Below, piece after piece: positions 26,355 through 36,275 of a stretch of DNA of 64,000 nt. Both the position numbers and the translations under genes were made by a program. Position 1 is the first letter of the stretch; each line of letters starts with the position of its first letter. This stretch comes from CALNYS01 sp942490855 (lineage in GTDB: Bacteria > Planctomycetota > Phycisphaerae > Phycisphaerales > UBA1924). The stretch spans positions 310,001 to 374,000 of the forward strand of contig CALNYS010000001.1 in NCBI GenBank assembly GCA_942490855.1, in the 5' to 3' direction. A model generated the notes under the pieces. It searched no databases and was not told where the DNA came from. It saw only the letters and a list, made by a program, of their open reading frames with translations.

Positions 26355-26497
26355 CCGCCCAGTGTAGCGCCCCGTGCCCACCGGCGTCGCGGCGGACGTC
26401 CCATATCTCGTGGCTTTCGAACCCGCCAACGCCCTCTGCTGCGTCGAATGGCTGGTTGAGAACGAGTCTCGATTAGGAAGTGTCCAATCGCCTCCCC

Positions 26498-26528
26498 TTG
26501 ACAAGAACGCGCTCACAAGAGGTACTAC
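26498..26528 (+). promoter_or_regulatory. Promoter of the act-cox operon
   Basis: A consensus -35 box TTGACA lies at 26498-26503 and TACTAC, a plausible -10, at 26523-26528 (19-base spacer; GTACTA gives 18). It is within the 264-base divergent region between ctaA and actA and would give a leader of about 85 bases. I see nothing else in that region except the ctaA -10 box. Confidence 0.55.
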
Positions 26529-26618
26529 GGTTTCACAACAACTCCGGGGCGGATGCGCGGTGCGTGGGGGGACGACGGTTCCTGTCACGTACGAGCGACC
26601 CGCGACGAGGTACGCGGC

Positions 26619-27347
26619 GTGAAGCAACTCTTCCCCAAGTGGACGAACCTGATCCCAACACTCACGGCGCTCGGCGGCTTCGGCGCGCTCGTGCTCGTTG
26701 CTGGCGGGATGACGTACTACGCGACGCCCAAGTTCTGGGAGGTCGGCTATCAGCCCGAGCAGCCCATCGCGTTCAGCCACCAGCTGCACGCCGGCGAGCT
26801 TGGCATCGATTGCCGGTACTGCCACCACAACGTCGAAGTCTCCGAGCACTCCAACGTGCCCTCGACCTCGACGTGCATGAACTGTCACACCGTCGCCGAC
26901 CAGTTCAGCGGCTACCTCGCCAAGGCGGTCACCGCTGACGGCACGACGCCCTCGGCGCACTGGCAGAGCGAGGACCTCCAGGCGCTCCGGACCTACCACG
27001 ACGGCGGCGAAGCCCCGCCGTGGCGACGCGTCCACAAGGTGCCCGACTACGCGCACTTCAACCACTCGGTGCACGTCGCCGCGGGCGTGAGCTGCTACTC
27101 GTGCCACGGGCGCATCGACCAGATGAAGGTCGTGTACCAGTCCGAGCCGCTGTCGATGGGCTGGTGCCTCGAGTGCCACCGCGCCCCCGAGAACCACCTG
27201 ATCGACACCGCCGAGACGCCCGTGACCAAGCTCTGGGCGGTCGAGGACCTCCTCGCCCAGGACGACTACGCGACGACCATCGGGCTCGAGCTGAAGAAGC
27301 GCCTGACCGACACGCCCCCGCAGCACTGCGGCGCGTGCCACTACTGA
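26619..27347 (+). CDS. actA: Alternative complex III pentahaem cytochrome c subunit ActA
   Basis: A 242-residue membrane-anchored cytochrome with one N-terminal helix (PTLTALGGFGALVLVAGGMTYY) and five CxxCH haem sites (CRYCH, CMNCH, CYSCH, CLECH, CGACH). Five haems is the number typical of ActA, the electron exit side of ACIII. I place the start at GTG 26619, with GAGG upstream, because it opens directly before the anchor; an ATG 66 bases upstream adds no conserved sequence. It is the first gene of the act-cox run. Confidence 0.93.
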   Translation: MKQLFPKWTNLIPTLTALGGFGALVLVAGGMTYYATPKFWEVGYQPEQPIAFSHQLHAGELGIDCRYCHHNVEVSEHSNVPSTSTCMNCHTVADQFSGYLAKAVTADGTTPSAHWQSEDLQALRTYHDGGEAPPWRRVHKVPDYAHFNHSVHVAAGVSCYSCHGRIDQMKVVYQSEPLSMGWCLECHRAPENHLIDTAETPVTKLWAVEDLLAQDDYATTIGLELKKRLTDTPPQHCGACHY

Positions 27348-27415
27348 ATCATCCCGTCCGCGAGGACGGCATCGGGCAGATCACCAGGCCGAAAGCGACC
27401 AGACAAAGGACCGGG

Positions 27416-30400
27416 ATGAGCAACGCGACACAATGCCCCTCGACCGTTGGCACGAAGACGGCGCCGGAAGCGAACGCGATCCAGCGCGACGCGACCGGGA
27501 AGGCCTACTGGCGCAGCCTCGACGAGCTCGCCGGCACCGCGGGCTTCCGAGACTTCGCGCAGCGTGAGTTCCCCGCCCTGGCCTCCGAGCTGACGGGCGA
27601 CTCGCGCCGTCACTTCCTCAAGGTCATGGGCGCCTCGCTCGCCCTCGCCGGCGCCGCGACCATCCCCGGCTGCCGACGCCCCGACCACAAGATCCTGCCC
27701 TTCTCCAAGCAGCCCGAAGAGATCATCGCCGGCCGCCCCACGTTCTACGCCTCCACCTTCGCCACCCCCGGCGGCGGCGCCGAGGGCGTGCTCGTCGAGA
27801 CCTTCGCCGGGCGCCCCACCAAGATCGAGGGCAACCCGCTGCACCCGGCCAGCCTCGGCAAGTCCGGCGTGCGCACCCAGTCCGCGATCCTCGACCTCTA
27901 CGACCCCGAGCGCCTCCAGGCCCCCGCGACCCGCGGCACGCCCGGCGGCGAGATGGTCAACGCGAGCTGGAACGAGTTCGACCGCGCGATGGCCGCGATC
28001 ATGCGCACCCACGAGGGCGATCAGGGCGCCGGCCTCTACGTCCTAGCCGACAAGTCCACCAGCCCGACCCGCGACCGCCTCCGCGACGCGTTCCTCGAAC
28101 GCTTCCCCCGCGCCAGCTGGCTCCCCTACGAAGCGATCGACCGCGAGAACGAGATCGACGGGACCACGCTCGCGTTCGGCGCCCCGCACCGCGCCGAGCT
28201 CAAGCTCGACACCGCCTCGGTGATCGTGTCTCTCGACGACGACTTCCTCGCCGGCGAGGGCGCCTCGCTCAGCACCCAGCGCGGCTTCGCCGCCGGGCGA
28301 CGCGTCGTCACCGTTGACGACGAGATGAACCGCCTCTACGCGGTCGAGTCGGCGCTCACGCCCACGGGCATGGCCGCCGATCACCGCCTGGCGCTCAAGC
28401 CCTCGCAGATCGCCCACTACGCCGCCGCGCTCGCGCAGGCCGTCGTGTCGCGTCGAGGCGGGGCGACCCAGCTCACCGCCGCCCTCAGCTCGCACGAGCA
28501 CGGGGGCGCGCTCTCCGGCGTCGAGACCAAGTGGATCGACGAGGTCGCCAAGGATCTCGTCGCCCACGCGCCGCGCGCCGTCGTCACCGCGGGCGAGAGC
28601 CAGCCCCCGGTCGTCCACGCCCTCGCCGCCGCGATGAACAGCGCCCTCGGCGCGATCGGTCGCACCGTCGAGTACCGCCCGCTCACGGGCGACGCCGCGG
28701 TCAAGTCCTCCGACTCGATGCGCACACTCGGGACGGCCGCGGGCCGCAAGTCGATCCGCACCCTGCTGTGCCTCGAGCGCAACCCGCTCTTTGACGCCCC
28801 CGCCGACGTGCGCGACGCGCTCCTTGAGAACTGGGGCGCGATCGGGACCACCGTCACCCTCAGCCTCGGGCCCTGCGAGACCGCCGACGCCTCGGGCTGG
28901 TCGCTCAACGCCGCTCATTGGCTCGAGTCCTGGGGCGACGCCCGCGCCTGGGACGGGACCATCAGCCCAGTTCAGCCGATGATCAAGCCGCTCTACGGCG
29001 GGCGCAGCGCCCTCGAGATCCTCGCCGGCCTCGCCGGCGTCTCGGGCGACGCCTACGAGCTCGTCCGCGCGACGTGGCGCGAGTCCAACGGGCTCTTCGC
29101 CTCGCTCGGCTTCGACAAGGGCTGGCGACGCGCCCTGCACGACGGCGTGGTCGCCGGGAGCGCGCAGAGCGCGCGGGCCGGCACGATCAACGCCGGCGCG
29201 ATCGCCGCCGCTGTCAGCGATATCCCCGCCGCCACGAACGGGCTCGAAGCCACGTTCGTTGCTGACTCCCGCCTGTGGGACGGGCGCACCGCCAACAACG
29301 GCTGGCTGCAGGAACTCCCCGACGCGGTCGCGAAGATCGCGTGGGACAACCCCGTCCTGATGAGCCCGAAGACCGCTGAGAATCTCGGCCTCTCGGGCTG
29401 GCTCGGACGCATCGGCGAGCAGAAGGCGCCGGTCGTCCGCGTCGTCGTCAACGGGCGCGCCGTCGAGGCCCCCGTCTGGCCCGTCCCCGGCGTCGCGGAC
29501 GACGCGATGGTCCTCACGATGGGCAACGGGCGCACCAGCTGCGGGCGCGTCGGCGACCACGCCGGCTACAACGCCTTCGCGCTGCGCACGCTCGGCGTCC
29601 ACCGCATCGCCCGCGGCGTGACCATCGAGAGCGTCGGTCGCACCATGCCGATCGCCTGCACGCAGGATCACGGCACGATGGAGGGCGTCGAGGGCGCGGG
29701 CGACCGCCCCATGCTCCGTGAACTCGACATCCAGGCGTTCTACAAGCACGGGCGCGAAGCCGAGCTCTACACCGGCGCGTACGGGCGCACCCGCACGCTC
29801 AACCCGGCGCAGAAGCTCGGCACCGAGAGCCACGCCCCGGCGCTCGAGACGATCTATCAGGAAGACCAGCGCCACGACTACTCCACCGGTCAGCAGTGGG
29901 GGATGTCGATCGACCTCAACACGTGCATCGGCTGCAACGTCTGCACGATCTCCTGCCAGGCAGAGAACAACATCCCCGTCGTCGGCAAGGCCGAGGTCAA
30001 CAAGGGCCGCGAGATGCACTGGATCCGCGTGGACCGCTACTTCATCGGCGATGAAGACCACGGCGGCGTCGGCGCGGCCTCCATGCCTGTCGCCTGCGTC
30101 CACTGCGAGAACGCCCCCTGCGAAACGGTCTGCCCCGTCAACGCGACGGTCCACTCGCCCGACGGTCTCAACGTCATGGCGTACAACCGCTGCATCGGCA
30201 CCCGCTACTGCGCCAACAACTGCCCCTACAAGGTGCGACGCTTCAACTTCTTCGACTACGCCACCAAGCGCATGGGCGGGGATAACCCCATCCGCGACAT
30301 CGTCGGCGACAACTTCAACGAGCACCTCGTCCCCCCGCGCCTCCGTGAGGAGAACCCCGAGGTCCGCGAGATGGTCAACAACCCGCACGTCACCGTCCGC

Positions 30401-30889
30401 GAACGCGGCGTGATGGAAAAGTGCAGCTACTGCGTCCAGCGCATCAACGAGGCACGCGTCGAGTACCGCAAGCTCCGCGGCGAGGAGATCATCCCCGACG
30501 GCGCCCTCCAGACCGCCTGCCAGCAGGCCTGCCCGACCAGCGCCATCATCTTCGGCGACATCAACGACGACTCCAGCGCCGTCAGCGCCGCACGCGGCTC
30601 GATGCGTTCCTACGCCCTGCTCGACTACCTCAACACGCTCCCGCGCACGACCTACGAGGCGCGGCTCCGCAACCCCAACCCCGCGATCCGTCCCCCGGTC
30701 CTCGACCCGTTCCATCACGGGGCGCACGGGGACGACCACGGCGGTGGGCACGGGGACACCGATCACCACGACGACGCCGGCGATGCGCACGGCGGCGAAC
30801 ACTCGACAGGCCAGCGGCGTGAGCCCGGCCACATCATGAGCCTCAGCGTCCTCCCGACAGGGACGCTCCTGACAGGAGGCCGGGCGTGA
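27416..30889 (+). CDS. actB: Alternative complex III iron-sulfur/molybdopterin-like subunit ActB
   Basis: A 1157-residue fusion, periplasmic and Tat-exported (SRRHFLKVMGASLALAG around residue 62-78). The first ~750 residues resemble molybdopterin oxidoreductases, which in ActB lack the cofactor. The last ~350 resemble a four-cluster ferredoxin subunit: CIGCNVCTISC, CVHCENAPCETVCP, RCIGTRYCANNCPYK and CSYCVQR...CQQACPTSAI. In ACIII it passes electrons from the quinol site toward haems. A His-rich tail (HHGAHGDDHGGGHG) near the C-terminus is unusual. AAAGGA precedes ATG 27416. The stop overlaps actC (GTGA). Confidence 0.95.
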   Translation: MSNATQCPSTVGTKTAPEANAIQRDATGKAYWRSLDELAGTAGFRDFAQREFPALASELTGDSRRHFLKVMGASLALAGAATIPGCRRPDHKILPFSKQPEEIIAGRPTFYASTFATPGGGAEGVLVETFAGRPTKIEGNPLHPASLGKSGVRTQSAILDLYDPERLQAPATRGTPGGEMVNASWNEFDRAMAAIMRTHEGDQGAGLYVLADKSTSPTRDRLRDAFLERFPRASWLPYEAIDRENEIDGTTLAFGAPHRAELKLDTASVIVSLDDDFLAGEGASLSTQRGFAAGRRVVTVDDEMNRLYAVESALTPTGMAADHRLALKPSQIAHYAAALAQAVVSRRGGATQLTAALSSHEHGGALSGVETKWIDEVAKDLVAHAPRAVVTAGESQPPVVHALAAAMNSALGAIGRTVEYRPLTGDAAVKSSDSMRTLGTAAGRKSIRTLLCLERNPLFDAPADVRDALLENWGAIGTTVTLSLGPCETADASGWSLNAAHWLESWGDARAWDGTISPVQPMIKPLYGGRSALEILAGLAGVSGDAYELVRATWRESNGLFASLGFDKGWRRALHDGVVAGSAQSARAGTINAGAIAAAVSDIPAATNGLEATFVADSRLWDGRTANNGWLQELPDAVAKIAWDNPVLMSPKTAENLGLSGWLGRIGEQKAPVVRVVVNGRAVEAPVWPVPGVADDAMVLTMGNGRTSCGRVGDHAGYNAFALRTLGVHRIARGVTIESVGRTMPIACTQDHGTMEGVEGAGDRPMLRELDIQAFYKHGREAELYTGAYGRTRTLNPAQKLGTESHAPALETIYQEDQRHDYSTGQQWGMSIDLNTCIGCNVCTISCQAENNIPVVGKAEVNKGREMHWIRVDRYFIGDEDHGGVGAASMPVACVHCENAPCETVCPVNATVHSPDGLNVMAYNRCIGTRYCANNCPYKVRRFNFFDYATKRMGGDNPIRDIVGDNFNEHLVPPRLREENPEVREMVNNPHVTVRERGVMEKCSYCVQRINEARVEYRKLRGEEIIPDGALQTACQQACPTSAIIFGDINDDSSAVSAARGSMRSYALLDYLNTLPRTTYEARLRNPNPAIRPPVLDPFHHGAHGDDHGGGHGDTDHHDDAGDAHGGEHSTGQRREPGHIMSLSVLPTGTLLTGGRA

Positions 30890-32436
30890 CCACTCTCCAC
30901 CCCGACCGCATCACGGCGCGCGGGCTCGCCCCCGCCGAGACCCCGCCGCCCCCGCCCGGGACGATCGACGGCACCATCGTGGACGACCCCGCGATCAAGC
31001 CGCCCCTCGTCCTCGGCGACCGCGATTTCCACTCCATCACCGAGACCATCTGCGGGTGGGTCGAAAAGAAGCCGCCCCGCGCGTGGCTGCCCCTCTTCGG
31101 GCTCTGCGCCTCGGTCGCCGGCCTCGGCACCTTCGCGATCATCTATCTGATCGTCACCGGCGTCGGCGTGTGGGGTCTCAACAACCCCGTCATGTGGGGC
31201 TGGGCCATCGTCAACTTCGTGTGGTGGGTCGGCATCGGCCACGCCGGCACGCTCATCTCCGCCATCCTCTGCATTTTCAAGCAGGAATGGCGCACGAGCA
31301 TCAACCGCTTCGCGGAAGCGATGACCATCTTCGCGGTCATCTGCGCCGGCACCTTCCCGGGCATCCACGTCGGGCGCGTCTGGTTCGCGTGGTTCCTCTT
31401 CCCGATCCCCAACTCCAACGGACCGATCTGGCAGAACTTCCGATCGCCTCTTCTGTGGGACGTCTTCGCGGTCGGGACCTACTTCACCATCTCGCTCATG
31501 TTCTGGTACATGGGCATGATCCCGGACATCGCAACGCTGCGCGACCGCGCCGTCCTCCGCGTCCGACAGGGCGTGTCGAGCACCCCGGTCCAGAAGCTCA
31601 TCGACCTCGTCCGCTCTTACGCGTACGGCTTCCTCTCGATGGGCTGGCGCTTCAACACCCGCGCCTGGCGCAACTACGAGAAGGCCTACATCCTCCTCGC
31701 CGGCCTCTGCACGCCGCTCGTGCTCTCCGTGCACTCGGTCGTGTCCTTTGACTTCGCGGTCTCCATCGTTCCCGGCTGGCACACCACGATCTTCCCGCCC
31801 TACTTCGTCGCGGGCGCCATCTTCTCCGGCTTCGCGATGGTGCTGACGCTCCTGCTCCCGGCACGCGCCATGTACCCGGGCATGAAGGATTTCGTCACCG
31901 CCAAGACGATCGAGAACATGTGCAAGATCATCACCCTCACGGGCTCGATGGTCGGCTTCGCGTACATCATGGAATTCTTCATCGCTTGGTACGGCGCCAA
32001 CAAGTACGAGGCCGAGGCGTTCATCATCCGCGCCACCGGCCCCTACTGGTGGGCGTACGCCGCGATGTTCTTCTGCAACGTCATCAGCCCGCAGGTCTTC
32101 TGGAGCAAGTGGGCCCGCACCACGCCGTGGTTCATCTTCGTTGTCACGATCTTCGTGAACATCGGCATGTGGTTCGAACGCTTCGTGATCGTCTCGACGC
32201 TCTCGACCGACTTCATGCCCTCCGCGTGGGATTACTACAGCCCGACGTGGGTGGACATCCTCACCTTCATCGGGACGCTGGGCATCTTCGGCACCCTCTT
32301 CCTCCTCTTCATGCGTCTCCTGCCCATGCTCGCGATCAGCGAGGTGAAGAACGTCACCCCGCCCGCGCACGCCCACCTGCACGCGGATCACGACCACGAC
32401 GACGCCACCACCAACGGGGAGACCGCCCATGGCTGA
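30886..32436 (+). CDS. actC: Alternative complex III NrfD-like membrane subunit ActC
   Basis: A 516-residue polytopic protein of the NrfD/polysulfide reductase family with about ten transmembrane helices; it carries the quinol-oxidising site of ACIII. Features such as WGWAIVNFVWWVGIGHAGTLISA in an early helix and GWRFNTRAWRNYEKAYILLAG mid-protein are typical of ActC. The C-terminus is His/Asp-rich (HAHLHADHDHDD). It begins at the GTG overlapping actB and ends with an 8-base overlap into actD. Confidence 0.95.
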   Translation: MTTLHPDRITARGLAPAETPPPPPGTIDGTIVDDPAIKPPLVLGDRDFHSITETICGWVEKKPPRAWLPLFGLCASVAGLGTFAIIYLIVTGVGVWGLNNPVMWGWAIVNFVWWVGIGHAGTLISAILCIFKQEWRTSINRFAEAMTIFAVICAGTFPGIHVGRVWFAWFLFPIPNSNGPIWQNFRSPLLWDVFAVGTYFTISLMFWYMGMIPDIATLRDRAVLRVRQGVSSTPVQKLIDLVRSYAYGFLSMGWRFNTRAWRNYEKAYILLAGLCTPLVLSVHSVVSFDFAVSIVPGWHTTIFPPYFVAGAIFSGFAMVLTLLLPARAMYPGMKDFVTAKTIENMCKIITLTGSMVGFAYIMEFFIAWYGANKYEAEAFIIRATGPYWWAYAAMFFCNVISPQVFWSKWARTTPWFIFVVTIFVNIGMWFERFVIVSTLSTDFMPSAWDYYSPTWVDILTFIGTLGIFGTLFLLFMRLLPMLAISEVKNVTPPAHAHLHADHDHDDATTNGETAHG

Positions 32437-32968
32437 GTCTCAAGGAAAACTCTACGGCGTCCTCGCCGAGTTCCCCTGCATCACCTCTTTCTACGAGGCG
32501 CTGGGCAAAGTCAACGAGGCCGGCTACACCAAGTGGGACTCCTACTCCCCCGTCCCCGTCCACGGCGCCGACGCCAAGATGGGGCTCGGGCCGAGCCGGG
32601 TCGCGTGGATCACCGGCTGCTTCGCCGCCCTCGGGCTGACGGTCGCGGTCCTCCTCCAGTACTGGACCAGCGCCGTGGACTACCCGATCACGGTCGCGGG
32701 CAAGCCCAACTGGGCGTGGGAACAGTTCACGCCCGTGATGTTCGAGCTCTCCGTGCTCTTCGGTGGCTCCACGACCATCATTTTCGGCGCCCTCGCGATC
32801 AACGGGCTCCCCCGCTGGAACCACCCGTTGTTCGAGTCCGACAACTTCCTCCGCGCCAGCGACGACAAGTTCTTCATCGCGATCGAAGCCAAGGACAAGA
32901 AGTACGCAGACGCCCGGGCGCTCCTCGAGTCGCTCGGGGGCGTCGAGATCGAAGAGGTGTACGCGTGA
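32429..32968 (+). CDS. actD: Alternative complex III subunit ActD (DUF3341)
   Basis: A 179-residue protein with a soluble N-terminus (LYGVLAEFPCITSFYEALGKVNEAGYTKWDSYSPVPVHG) and two central transmembrane helices, exactly the DUF3341 layout of ActD. It helps hold the membrane sector of ACIII together. It overlaps actC by 8 bases and actE by 4. Confidence 0.93.
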   Translation: MAESQGKLYGVLAEFPCITSFYEALGKVNEAGYTKWDSYSPVPVHGADAKMGLGPSRVAWITGCFAALGLTVAVLLQYWTSAVDYPITVAGKPNWAWEQFTPVMFELSVLFGGSTTIIFGALAINGLPRWNHPLFESDNFLRASDDKFFIAIEAKDKKYADARALLESLGGVEIEEVYA

Positions 32969-33714
32969 CCAAGCGCCGCCTGCTCATCCTGAGCCTCGCA
33001 CTCCCCGCGCTCGCGCTCGCCGCCTGCCGCGGTGAACGCTCCGACGCCCCGCCGCGTCAGTTCTTCCCCGGCATGGACGACCAGCAGCGCTGGGACCCGC
33101 AGGAAGAAACCGACTTCTACGCCGACCACCGCACCGCCCGCGAACCCGTCGCCGGGACCGTCGCCTACGGGTGGTGGGCCAGCGCCGACGACGCCAGCCG
33201 CAGCGACTTCCTCGCCGAGGACGACCGCGTCTACCGCGGCGTCGACGGGCAGGGGGGCTACCTCCCCCGAGCGCCCATCGCCGAGCTCCTCGACGGCGAC
33301 GTCACCCCCGACGCCGTCGCCCAGCTCATCGAACGCGGGCGCCAGCGCTTCGACATCTACTGCTCCGTCTGCCACGGCAAAACCGGCGCGGGCGACGGCA
33401 TGGTCGGCTCCCGCTGGTCCGCCCCGCTCCCGAGCTTCCACGCCGAGCAGTACTACCCCGGCGGCGAGAAGGGCCAGGACGGCTACATCTTCCACACCAT
33501 CCGCAACGGGCTCCCCAACACCCCGGGCCAGCTCCCTGCGCTCAAGATGCCCTCCTACGCCGAGCGCGTGAACGTGCACGACGCGTGGGCCATCGTCCTC
33601 TACGTCCGCTCCCTGCAGCGCGCCCACACCGGGACGCTCACCGACGTCCCCGAAGCCGAACGCCAGCGCCTCCAGCAGACCCGCGGCGCCGTCCAGCAGG
33701 AGGCCACCCAGTGA
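32965..33714 (+). CDS. actE: Alternative complex III monohaem cytochrome c lipoprotein ActE
   Basis: A 249-residue lipoprotein. The signal peptide ends in the lipobox LALAAC, so the mature Cys is lipidated. A single haem site CSVCH lies in FDIYCSVCHGKTGAGDG, and the axial Met is likely in ALKMPSYAER. The family's N-terminal motif with MDDQQRWDPQE is present. Translation starts at GTG within the actD stop. ActE is the mobile-side cytochrome of ACIII that can hand electrons to the oxidase. Confidence 0.93.
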   Translation: MTKRRLLILSLALPALALAACRGERSDAPPRQFFPGMDDQQRWDPQEETDFYADHRTAREPVAGTVAYGWWASADDASRSDFLAEDDRVYRGVDGQGGYLPRAPIAELLDGDVTPDAVAQLIERGRQRFDIYCSVCHGKTGAGDGMVGSRWSAPLPSFHAEQYYPGGEKGQDGYIFHTIRNGLPNTPGQLPALKMPSYAERVNVHDAWAIVLYVRSLQRAHTGTLTDVPEAERQRLQQTRGAVQQEATQ

Positions 33715-34976
33715 GCCACGCGATCGACCGCTCCGCGGCACTCTCCGCCGACAACCTCAACCTCCGCGCCGGTTCGCCCAACCCGGTCGCCCTCCTGCTG
33801 ATGATCCTCGGGGTCGTCGCGGGTCTCGCGAGCCTCGGCGTCGCGTTCGCCGGCGGGGAGGGCGACGTCCCCACGGGCAAGCTCGTCCTCGCCGCCTACC
33901 ACGCCGGCGCCATCGCCAGCCTCGGGATGACCCTCGGCTGCCTCGCGTTCGTGATGATCCTCCACCAGGTCAACGCCGGGTGGGCCGCGCTCGTCCGCCG
34001 ACAGGCCGAGAACGTCATGTGGCTGCTCCCGGTCGCGTGCGTCCTCGTCGCGATCTCCCTCGGGCTCAGCCTCGTGCTCTCCCCCGAGTACTCGCTCTTT
34101 GGCTGGATGGACGCCGCCCACGTCGCCGGCGACCCCATCTACGAGCACAAGAAGGCCTTCCTTAACGTGCCCTTCTGGGTCGCCCGCGCGGTCTTCTACA
34201 TGGTCGTGTGGATGTGGCTCTCAACCAGCCTCGCCCTCCTGTCCCGCAAGCAGGACCGCACCGGCGACCGCTGGCTCTCCGTCAAGATGCGCCGGCGCTC
34301 CAGCTACGGGCTCGTCCTCTTCGCCTTCACCAGCGCCTTCGCGGCGTTCGACTGGCTCATGAGCGCCGACTACCACTGGTTCAGCACCATGTTCGGCGTC
34401 TACTTCTTCGCCCAGAACATGGGCGCCGCCCTCTCGATCATCCTCCTGCTCATGCTCTGGATCCGGCGCTCCGGGCGCGGCGAAGGCCTCGCGACCCAGG
34501 AACACCTCCACGACATGGGCAAGCTCCTCTTCGGGTTCTGCGTCTTCTGGGCGTACATCGCGTTCAGCCAGTATTTCCTGATCTGGTACGCGAACCTGCC
34601 CGAGGAAACCTCTTGGTACATCCGGCGCAAGACCGGCGACTGGCAGATCCTCGCCGTCGTCGAGGTCATCGGACGCTTCGTCATCCCCTTCGTCGTGCTC
34701 GTCCCGCGCCCCTTCCGGCGCAGCCCGCGCGTCCTGGCGTTCATGAGCGTCTGGGTCCTCGCCTTCACCCTCTTCGACCAGCTCTACGTGGTCCGAGGCG
34801 GGGTCTACGGCGCCGACAAGGCCGCGATCGGGCTCAACCCCATGGACGCCGTCGCCGCCGCCGCCCCGATGCTCTTCCTCATCGGGCTCATCTTCCGGCG
34901 CGCCGCCAGCGTCCCCGTCGCGCCCCAGCACGACCCGCGCATCGACAGCACCCTCCAGCACATGAACCACGTCTAA
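33711..34976 (+). CDS. actF: Alternative complex III membrane subunit ActF
   Basis: A 421-residue protein with about ten transmembrane helices, related to ActC but lacking a quinol site in characterised complexes. Motifs such as AFDWLMSADYHWFSTMFGVYFFAQ and FWAYIAFSQYFLIWYANLPEET are diagnostic for ActF. It starts at a GTG overlapping the actE stop. No separate actG is visible after it. Confidence 0.93.
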   Translation: MSHAIDRSAALSADNLNLRAGSPNPVALLLMILGVVAGLASLGVAFAGGEGDVPTGKLVLAAYHAGAIASLGMTLGCLAFVMILHQVNAGWAALVRRQAENVMWLLPVACVLVAISLGLSLVLSPEYSLFGWMDAAHVAGDPIYEHKKAFLNVPFWVARAVFYMVVWMWLSTSLALLSRKQDRTGDRWLSVKMRRRSSYGLVLFAFTSAFAAFDWLMSADYHWFSTMFGVYFFAQNMGAALSIILLLMLWIRRSGRGEGLATQEHLHDMGKLLFGFCVFWAYIAFSQYFLIWYANLPEETSWYIRRKTGDWQILAVVEVIGRFVIPFVVLVPRPFRRSPRVLAFMSVWVLAFTLFDQLYVVRGGVYGADKAAIGLNPMDAVAAAAPMLFLIGLIFRRAASVPVAPQHDPRIDSTLQHMNHV

Positions 34977-34991
34977 GCGAGCGACCGACCG

Positions 34992-35363
34992 ATGAGCTAC
35001 GACGACAACACGCACGACACCGGCGAAACCGACGCGTGGCACGCCCACGCCGGCGAAGCCCCGCCGCAGGAAACCCACGGCGACACCAACCCCGGCTTCA
35101 TCGCCCTCGTGGGCGCCGTGGGCATGATCATCGTGGTGGTCCTCATCGTGATCCTCACGAAGTACTTCGACGCCGTCGTCTCTGACGAAAAGATCGCGAA
35201 GCACGAACGCTGGGACGTCCGCAACGAGGTCCGCGCCGTCGAGGCCCAGTGGAACCAGAACCTCTCCGCGTACGCCTGGGCCGACGCCGCCAACGGCGCG
35301 GTCCGCATCCCCATCGACCGCGCCATCGACGCCGTCGCCCGCGAGTACGCCGCCGGGCGCTAA
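34992..35363 (+). CDS. Small single-TM protein of the act-cox operon
   Basis: A 123-residue protein with an acidic, His-containing N-terminus, one transmembrane helix (about residues 37-60, FIALVGAVGMIIVVVLIVILT) and a C-terminal ~60-residue domain with an amphipathic helix (WDVRNEVRAVEAQWNQNL). It lies 15 bases after actF and 21 before the SCO gene. Position suggests an accessory subunit of ACIII or the supercomplex, but I do not recognise the family. Confidence 0.7.
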   Translation: MSYDDNTHDTGETDAWHAHAGEAPPQETHGDTNPGFIALVGAVGMIIVVVLIVILTKYFDAVVSDEKIAKHERWDVRNEVRAVEAQWNQNLSAYAWADAANGAVRIPIDRAIDAVAREYAAGR

Positions 35364-35384
35364 GCGCTCCTACAGTCCAGACCC

Positions 35385-36260
35385 ATGACCCGCACCCTCG
35401 CCATCCTGACAGCCGCACTCGCACTCGCCTGCACCGGCGCGGCGCGCGCGCAGCTGATCCTCGACGAGAACCCCGCCGAGGCCGCCGGCGTCGCGCTCGA
35501 CGAGAAACGAGGCGACTCGGTCCCGATGGACCTCGTCTTCACCGACGCCGTCGGCGAAACCGTCGAGTGGGCCTCCCTCTTTGACGGCGAGCGCCCCGTC
35601 ATCCTCGTGATGGGCTACTACGACTGCCCGCTCCTGTGCCCCTGGGTCTTCAACTCGCTCCAGCAGGCCTTCAACGAACTCGCGTGGCGCGTCGGCAAGG
35701 AGTACCGCGTCGTCAGCGTCTCCATCGACCCCACCAACACCATCGAGCAGGCCTTCAAGCAGCGCCGCCAGGTCGTCAGCGGGCTCCGGCGCGACGCGAC
35801 CAAGGACGGCTGGAAGTTCCTCCTCTCCGCAGACGACGGCGCCGCACGCCTCGCCGACGCGGTGGGCTTCCGCTACTCCTACCTCGAACAGTCCGGCGAG
35901 TACTCCCACCCCGGCGTCGCGATCGTCCTCTCCCCCGAGGGCGCGATCACGCAGTACCTCCAGGTCAACCCGCTCCCCGAGAAGCAGCTCCGCCTCTCGC
36001 TCATGGAGGCCGCCGACGGCAAGATCGGCAGCTTCATCGACAAGTTCATCTTCTCCTGCCACGTCTACGACCCCGACGCCGGCAGCTTCGTCCTCCACGC
36101 GCGCACCATCATGAACTTCTCCGCGATCGGAACCGCCCTCGCGCTTGGAACGCTGGTAGGGGGGCTCCTCCTTACCGAGCGCTACAAGAAACGCCGCGCG
36201 GCCAGCGCGTCCACCACCAGCGAACCCTTCGCGGGCGTCCCCGCGACCGCTCACCCGTAA
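35385..36260 (+). CDS. SCO1/SenC-family copper chaperone
   Basis: A 291-residue protein with a cleavable signal peptide (ending ARAQ), a thioredoxin-fold SCO domain with the copper site CPLLCP and the third ligand His in YSHPGVAIVL, and a C-terminal transmembrane helix (~245-262). SCO proteins deliver copper to CuA of cytochrome oxidase subunit II, the next gene. TACAGT lies 8 bases before the ATG and no ribosome site is visible, so the gene may also have an internal leaderless promoter. Confidence 0.9.
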   Translation: MTRTLAILTAALALACTGAARAQLILDENPAEAAGVALDEKRGDSVPMDLVFTDAVGETVEWASLFDGERPVILVMGYYDCPLLCPWVFNSLQQAFNELAWRVGKEYRVVSVSIDPTNTIEQAFKQRRQVVSGLRRDATKDGWKFLLSADDGAARLADAVGFRYSYLEQSGEYSHPGVAIVLSPEGAITQYLQVNPLPEKQLRLSLMEAADGKIGSFIDKFIFSCHVYDPDAGSFVLHARTIMNFSAIGTALALGTLVGGLLLTERYKKRRAASASTTSEPFAGVPATAHP

Positions 36261-36275
36261 GCACCCGAGGCACGC

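Noticed and set aside
28043..30832. 929-codon minus-strand frame inside actB
   Set aside because: Shadow of actB; no recognisable domain and extreme Gly/Val/Asp bias.
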